Shown piece by piece: positions 60,004 through 64,000 of a stretch of 64,000 nt of DNA (position 1 is its first letter; the number at the start of each line of letters is the position of its first letter). The position numbers and the translations under genes were made by a program. The notes under the pieces were generated by a model, which was not told the DNA's origin, did no database searches, and saw only the letters and a list, made by a program, of their open reading frames with translations. This DNA comes from Bacteroides pyogenes_A (GTDB lineage: Bacteria; Bacteroidota; Bacteroidia; Bacteroidales; Bacteroidaceae): assembly GCF_048595595.1 (NCBI RefSeq), contig NZ_CP184347.1. The stretch is one strand, 5' to 3'.

Positions 60004-63000
60004 ATGAAAAGCATGACAGGCCGTAATAGGCGGTACAAAAATCTATTTTTTGCGTTTTCTTTAGTAGCAGCCCTCCCTTTTTTTTCTGTGCAGGCCGCAC
60101 AAAAAGCGGATAGCTCTGTAGACAAAAAACAAACGTTTAAAGTTTCAGGAGTGCGGAGGCTGAACTCGACGACTGCCGAAATAATCTTTTCCGGCGGGCG
60201 GAGAATGACGATTGACTTCTATGGTGAAAACATCTTCCGCGTGTTCAGAGATGATACCGGAGGAATTATCCGCGATCCGCAAGCTGTTCCCGAAGCACAG
60301 ATTTTGGTTGATGAACCGCGTCGTCCGGTGTCACGTCTTGATCTGTCGGAGAGCGGCGGCACGATCACGCTGGGCACACAGCGTATCCGTGTGGAAATAG
60401 ATAAAGAAACTTCGTTGATGAAGATAACCGATTTGCGTACAAACAAGCCGGTGGTGGAAGAGACTGTTCCTGTCTCCATCGAAGAAGGAAGCGTGACCGT
60501 GACGCTGAAAGAGCATTCCGGTGAATACTTCTACGGTGGAGGTGTACAGAACGGACGTTTCTCACACAAAGGAAAAGCCATCTCCATTGAGAACCAGAAC
60601 AGCTGGACGGACGGGGGAGTAGCTTCGCCAACCCCTTTCTACTGGTCGACCAATGGTTATGGGGTGATGTTTTATACGTTTAAGAAAGGGCGTTACGATT
60701 TTGGAGCGGAGACTCCGGGTGTGGTAAGACTTTCGCATGAATCTCCGTATCTCGATCTGTTTTATATGGTGAACGACGGAGCGGTGCCTTTGCTGAACGA
60801 TTTCTATCAACTGACCGGAAATCCCGTGCTGATTCCGAAATTCGGCTTTTACGAAGGACACTTGAACGCTTATAACCGCGATTTCTGGAAAGAAGACGAG
60901 AAAGGTATTCTATTCGAAGACGGGAAACGATACAAAGAGAGTCAGAAAGATAACGGTGGTATCAAAGAATCACTCAATGGAGAGAAAGGCAATTATCAGT
61001 TTTCTGCCCGGGCGGTGATCGACCGTTATAAGAAGCACGACATGCCTTTGGGTTGGCTGTTGCCCAATGATGGATACGGAGCCGGTTACGGACAGGCGGA
61101 AACCCTCGACGGAAACATTGCTAACCTCAGGAGTCTGGGTGATTATGCCCGTAAGAACGGAGTGGAGATCGGGCTTTGGACACAGTCGGATTTGCATCCG
61201 AAGGCAGGAATTAGTCCGTTGTTGCAGCGCGATATTGTGAAAGAGGTGCGCGATGCGGGCGTACGTGTGTTGAAAACAGACGTGGCATGGGTGGGAGCCG
61301 GCTATTCGTTCGGCCTGAACGGTGTGGCGGATGTGGCTCATATCATGCCTTACTATGGCAACGAGGCTCGTCCTTTTATCATTTCGCTTGACGGCTGGGC
61401 GGGAACGCAGCGTTATGCTACTATCTGGTCGGGAGATCAGACAGGAGGTGTATGGGAATATATCCGCTTTCATATTCCTACCTATATCGGTTCGGGGCTC
61501 TCGGGTCAACCCAATATTTCTTCGGACATGGACGGCATTTTCGGCGGAAAGAATCCGGTGGTGAACATCCGCGACTTCCAGTGGAAAACGTTCACGCCCA
61601 TGCAACTCAATATGGACGGGTGGGGAGCGAATGAGAAATATCCGCATGCCCTTGGCGAACCCGTTACTTCGATCAACCGCATGTATTTGAAATTGAAATC
61701 GGAGTTGCTGCCCTATGCTTATACTTACGCCAAAGAGGCGGTAGACGGTAAGCCGCTTATCCGTGCTATGTTTCTCGACTATCCGAACGATTATACGCAC
61801 GGCATTGCTACCCGTTACCAATATATGTACGGCCCCGACTTTCTGGTTGCGCCCATCTATCAGGCGACTAAGGCAGACAAGGCAGGAAACGATGTCCGCA
61901 ACGGCATTTATTTGCCCGAGGGATCGTGGGTAGACTATTTCACGGGCGATATGTACGAAGGAAACCGTATCTTGAACAATGTGAAAGCACCTCTTTGGAA
62001 ACTTCCCGTGTTTGTAAGAAACGGAGCCATCATCCCGATGACAAATCCGAACAATAATGTGCACGAGATAGACCGTTCAGTGCGTATCTACGAGTTGTAT
62101 CCTTATCGCCATTCGGAGATGACGGAGTATGATGACGACGGAACGACCGAAGCCTATCGGTATGGCAAGCATGTCACCACCCGTCTGCAATCGGATGTAG
62201 ATGCGAGGGGGCGTGTGCATATTACGATTCATCCCGCTCAAGGAGACTTTGAGGGATTTGTAAAGGAAAAGACAACGGAACTTCGCATCAACGTGACTGA
62301 AAAACCGAAAACTCTGCGCGCAAAGGTGAACGGAAAACGTGTGAAGCTCACTGAAACGAAGACGGTGGAAGATCTCCGTCGGGGGGAGAATGTGTATTTC
62401 TATGATGCCGCTCCCAATCTGAACCGATTTGCCACAGAAAACAGCGACTTTGCCAAGCAAACAATCGTAAAGAATCCGCAACTGCTCGTCAGGCTGGCAA
62501 AGAGCGATGTAACGGTTGTCACACAGGAACTGACGGTGGAGGGATTCCGTTTCGAACCTGCCGACCGTAACCTGCATGCAAGCGGGAGCTTGGCGGATCC
62601 TTTGGTGCGGATGACCGAAGAGAATACAGGAGCCTATACGTTGAAACCCATTTGGGAGAAGGTGGAAAATGCTGATTTCTATGAGATAGAGGCGAATGGT
62701 ATGTTGTATACGACGATACGCGACACGGAACTTCTGTTCGAAGATCTGAAGCCGGAAACGAATTACTTGTTTAACATACGTGCTGTCAACAAAGACGGGG
62801 TGTCGGCATGGACGCCGCTGGCGGCAAAGACCCGAAACAATCCGTTGGAGTTTGCCATTCGAGGTATCAAAGGTGAGACGAGCGTAGAGAATCAGGCGGG
62901 ATTCGGTGTGAACCGCTTCTTCGATTTTGCCGAATCGGGCGACCTCTGGCATACGAAGTACGGCACAAAAGCTCTGCCGTTCGAATTGATTGTTGATCTG

Positions 63001-63867
63001 GTGACGGTAAATCAGTTGGATAAGTTCTGGTATTTGCCTCGCGTGGACGCCGGAAACGGAACCTTACTCAAAGGCTCGGTGGCTTACAGCATGGATAAAG
63101 ACAAATGGACGGATGCAGGAACGTTTGAATGGAAGCGCAATGGAGACACGAAAGAGTTTGTATTTGCCGCCCGCCCGTCGGCACGTTACATCAGGCTCTC
63201 GGTTACGGAAGCTGTGGGCAATTACGGTTCCGGTCGCGAACTCTATGTGTTTAAGGTGCCCGGTACGGAGAGCTACTTGCCCGGCGACATCAACAACGAC
63301 GGGAAGATTGACGAGAACGATCTGACATCGTACATGAACTACACCGGTCTGCGTCGTGGTGACTCTGATTTCGAAGGATACATCAGCAACGGAGACATCA
63401 ACAAGAACGGGCTGATCGATGCGTATGACATTTCGGTGGTGGCCACTTTACTCAACGGGGGCGTGAAACCGCAGCCTGAGGAGAAAGTTGGTGGAACGCT
63501 TTCCGTCAGCACAGCTAAACAGGTATACCAAGCGGGTGAAATGGTAGAGGTGCGTGTGAAGGGGATCGGTCTGAAAGCAGTCAACGCGCTCAGCTTTGCC
63601 CTGCCTTACGATCAGGAAGAATATAAGTTTGTGGGTGTGGAACCGTTGCAGATGAAAGCCATGGAGAATTTAACTTACGACCGGCTGCATACCAATGGCA
63701 TGAAGGCCCTCTATCCGACCTTTGTTAACTTGGGAATGCAGGAGACGCTCGAGGGAAGTGTGGAACTTTTTGTCCTGAAGTTCAAGGCGAAGAAGCGTGT
63801 GCGTGCCGAGTGGAAGCCGACAGACGGCATGCTGGTAGACCGTCGGCTGGGTATTTCTGCTTTCTGA
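60004..63867 (+). CDS. GH31-family glycosidase with FN3, discoidin-like, dockerin-like and cohesin-like domains
   Basis: 1287 residues with a signal peptide (FSLVAALPFFSVQAA). An N-terminal beta domain is followed by the GH31 barrel: LKTDVAW (nucleophile Asp426), SLDGWAGTQRYATIWSGDQTGG (acid/base Asp478), and the C-terminal sheet. After a fibronectin-like segment (about 890-960) and a discoidin/CBM32-like one (about 985-1085), residues 1093-1155 contain GDINNDGKIDENDL and GDINKNGLIDAYDIS, two calcium loops of a type I dockerin. The last 100 residues (LSVSTAKQVYQAGEMVEVRVKGIG onward) look like a cohesin. GH31 enzymes of this sort act on alpha-linked glucose or xylose; the exact substrate is not visible. 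Confidence 0.9.
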   Translation: MKSMTGRNRRYKNLFFAFSLVAALPFFSVQAAQKADSSVDKKQTFKVSGVRRLNSTTAEIIFSGGRRMTIDFYGENIFRVFRDDTGGIIRDPQAVPEAQILVDEPRRPVSRLDLSESGGTITLGTQRIRVEIDKETSLMKITDLRTNKPVVEETVPVSIEEGSVTVTLKEHSGEYFYGGGVQNGRFSHKGKAISIENQNSWTDGGVASPTPFYWSTNGYGVMFYTFKKGRYDFGAETPGVVRLSHESPYLDLFYMVNDGAVPLLNDFYQLTGNPVLIPKFGFYEGHLNAYNRDFWKEDEKGILFEDGKRYKESQKDNGGIKESLNGEKGNYQFSARAVIDRYKKHDMPLGWLLPNDGYGAGYGQAETLDGNIANLRSLGDYARKNGVEIGLWTQSDLHPKAGISPLLQRDIVKEVRDAGVRVLKTDVAWVGAGYSFGLNGVADVAHIMPYYGNEARPFIISLDGWAGTQRYATIWSGDQTGGVWEYIRFHIPTYIGSGLSGQPNISSDMDGIFGGKNPVVNIRDFQWKTFTPMQLNMDGWGANEKYPHALGEPVTSINRMYLKLKSELLPYAYTYAKEAVDGKPLIRAMFLDYPNDYTHGIATRYQYMYGPDFLVAPIYQATKADKAGNDVRNGIYLPEGSWVDYFTGDMYEGNRILNNVKAPLWKLPVFVRNGAIIPMTNPNNNVHEIDRSVRIYELYPYRHSEMTEYDDDGTTEAYRYGKHVTTRLQSDVDARGRVHITIHPAQGDFEGFVKEKTTELRINVTEKPKTLRAKVNGKRVKLTETKTVEDLRRGENVYFYDAAPNLNRFATENSDFAKQTIVKNPQLLVRLAKSDVTVVTQELTVEGFRFEPADRNLHASGSLADPLVRMTEENTGAYTLKPIWEKVENADFYEIEANGMLYTTIRDTELLFEDLKPETNYLFNIRAVNKDGVSAWTPLAAKTRNNPLEFAIRGIKGETSVENQAGFGVNRFFDFAESGDLWHTKYGTKALPFELIVDLVTVNQLDKFWYLPRVDAGNGTLLKGSVAYSMDKDKWTDAGTFEWKRNGDTKEFVFAARPSARYIRLSVTEAVGNYGSGRELYVFKVPGTESYLPGDINNDGKIDENDLTSYMNYTGLRRGDSDFEGYISNGDINKNGLIDAYDISVVATLLNGGVKPQPEEKVGGTLSVSTAKQVYQAGEMVEVRVKGIGLKAVNALSFALPYDQEEYKFVGVEPLQMKAMENLTYDRLHTNGMKALYPTFVNLGMQETLEGSVELFVLKFKAKKRVRAEWKPTDGMLVDRRLGISAF

Positions 63868-64000
63868 AGAAGGATAGCCGGATAAGCAGCAGCGGTTCCG
63901 ATGGTGTCTCGGAATAGTTAATGGGGCAGTCTCATATATCATTTGCCGGTCGAAACAAAATTCCCTTTGTCTTAGCTCTCATTTATTATATACAAGGCTA

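Overview
The window looks like a stretch of a Bacteroides-type chromosome (order Bacteroidales). Many promoters carry the Bacteroidetes -7 box TAnnTTTG with a -33 TTTG-like box. There are TonB-dependent receptors, a PCMD lipoprotein, SusC-style signal peptides and typical Bacteroides gene clusters (guaB / peptidyl-prolyl isomerases / mutL; tig-clpP-clpX-recQ). No rRNA, tRNA or CRISPR array was seen.

Layout. 1-2054: a lipoprotein / outer-membrane barrel pair. About 2302-16450: a 14-kb integrative mobilizable element with two tandem tyrosine recombinases, a cargo block, two excisionase-like HTH genes, a VapE-like ATPase, a Toprim primase, an oriT-like region and a MobV relaxase. It sits in or beside a palindromic repeat array whose near-identical copy lies at 44429-44520. 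16524-23562: HAD phosphatase, two lipoproteins, a 65-bp tandem repeat, then lysS-gpsA-pgi. 23808-27129: an Fe/B12-type ABC importer. 27261-30616: an NlpE-like lipoprotein, then pirin and nitroreductase genes divergent from an AraC regulator. 30630-41807: a cobalamin region with two fused corrin-ring enzymes on one strand and, facing away, a riboswitch-controlled operon of two TonB receptors, CobI/CbiL and two exported CbiK-type chelatases. 42051-44729: two secreted proteins, one interrupted by a frameshift in its signal peptide, and gene debris. 44730-63867: tig, clpP, clpX, recQ, guaB, three periplasmic peptidyl-prolyl isomerases, an OstA/LptA-like protein, mutL and a large GH31 glycosidase with dockerin-like and cohesin-like domains.

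The most exciting system is the cargo of the mobile element. Two adjacent, translationally coupled reverse transcriptases (7411-8820 and 5159-7414, minus strand) match the two-RT defence system DRT3 (Drt3a + Drt3b). Immediately downstream, between the drt3b stop codon and a strong terminator, lies a compact candidate non-coding RNA of about 118 nt. An 8-bp hairpin there presents a CACACACA tract in its loop, as expected for the repeat template of Drt3a. The two RT genes are the end of a six-gene minus-strand operon (SRPBCC protein, MarR regulator, GNAT acetyltransferase, HEAT-repeat protein, drt3a, drt3b), with 4-base overlaps at most junctions and one recognisable promoter at 10923-10954. The accessory genes may be separate cargo or may regulate or modify the defence module.
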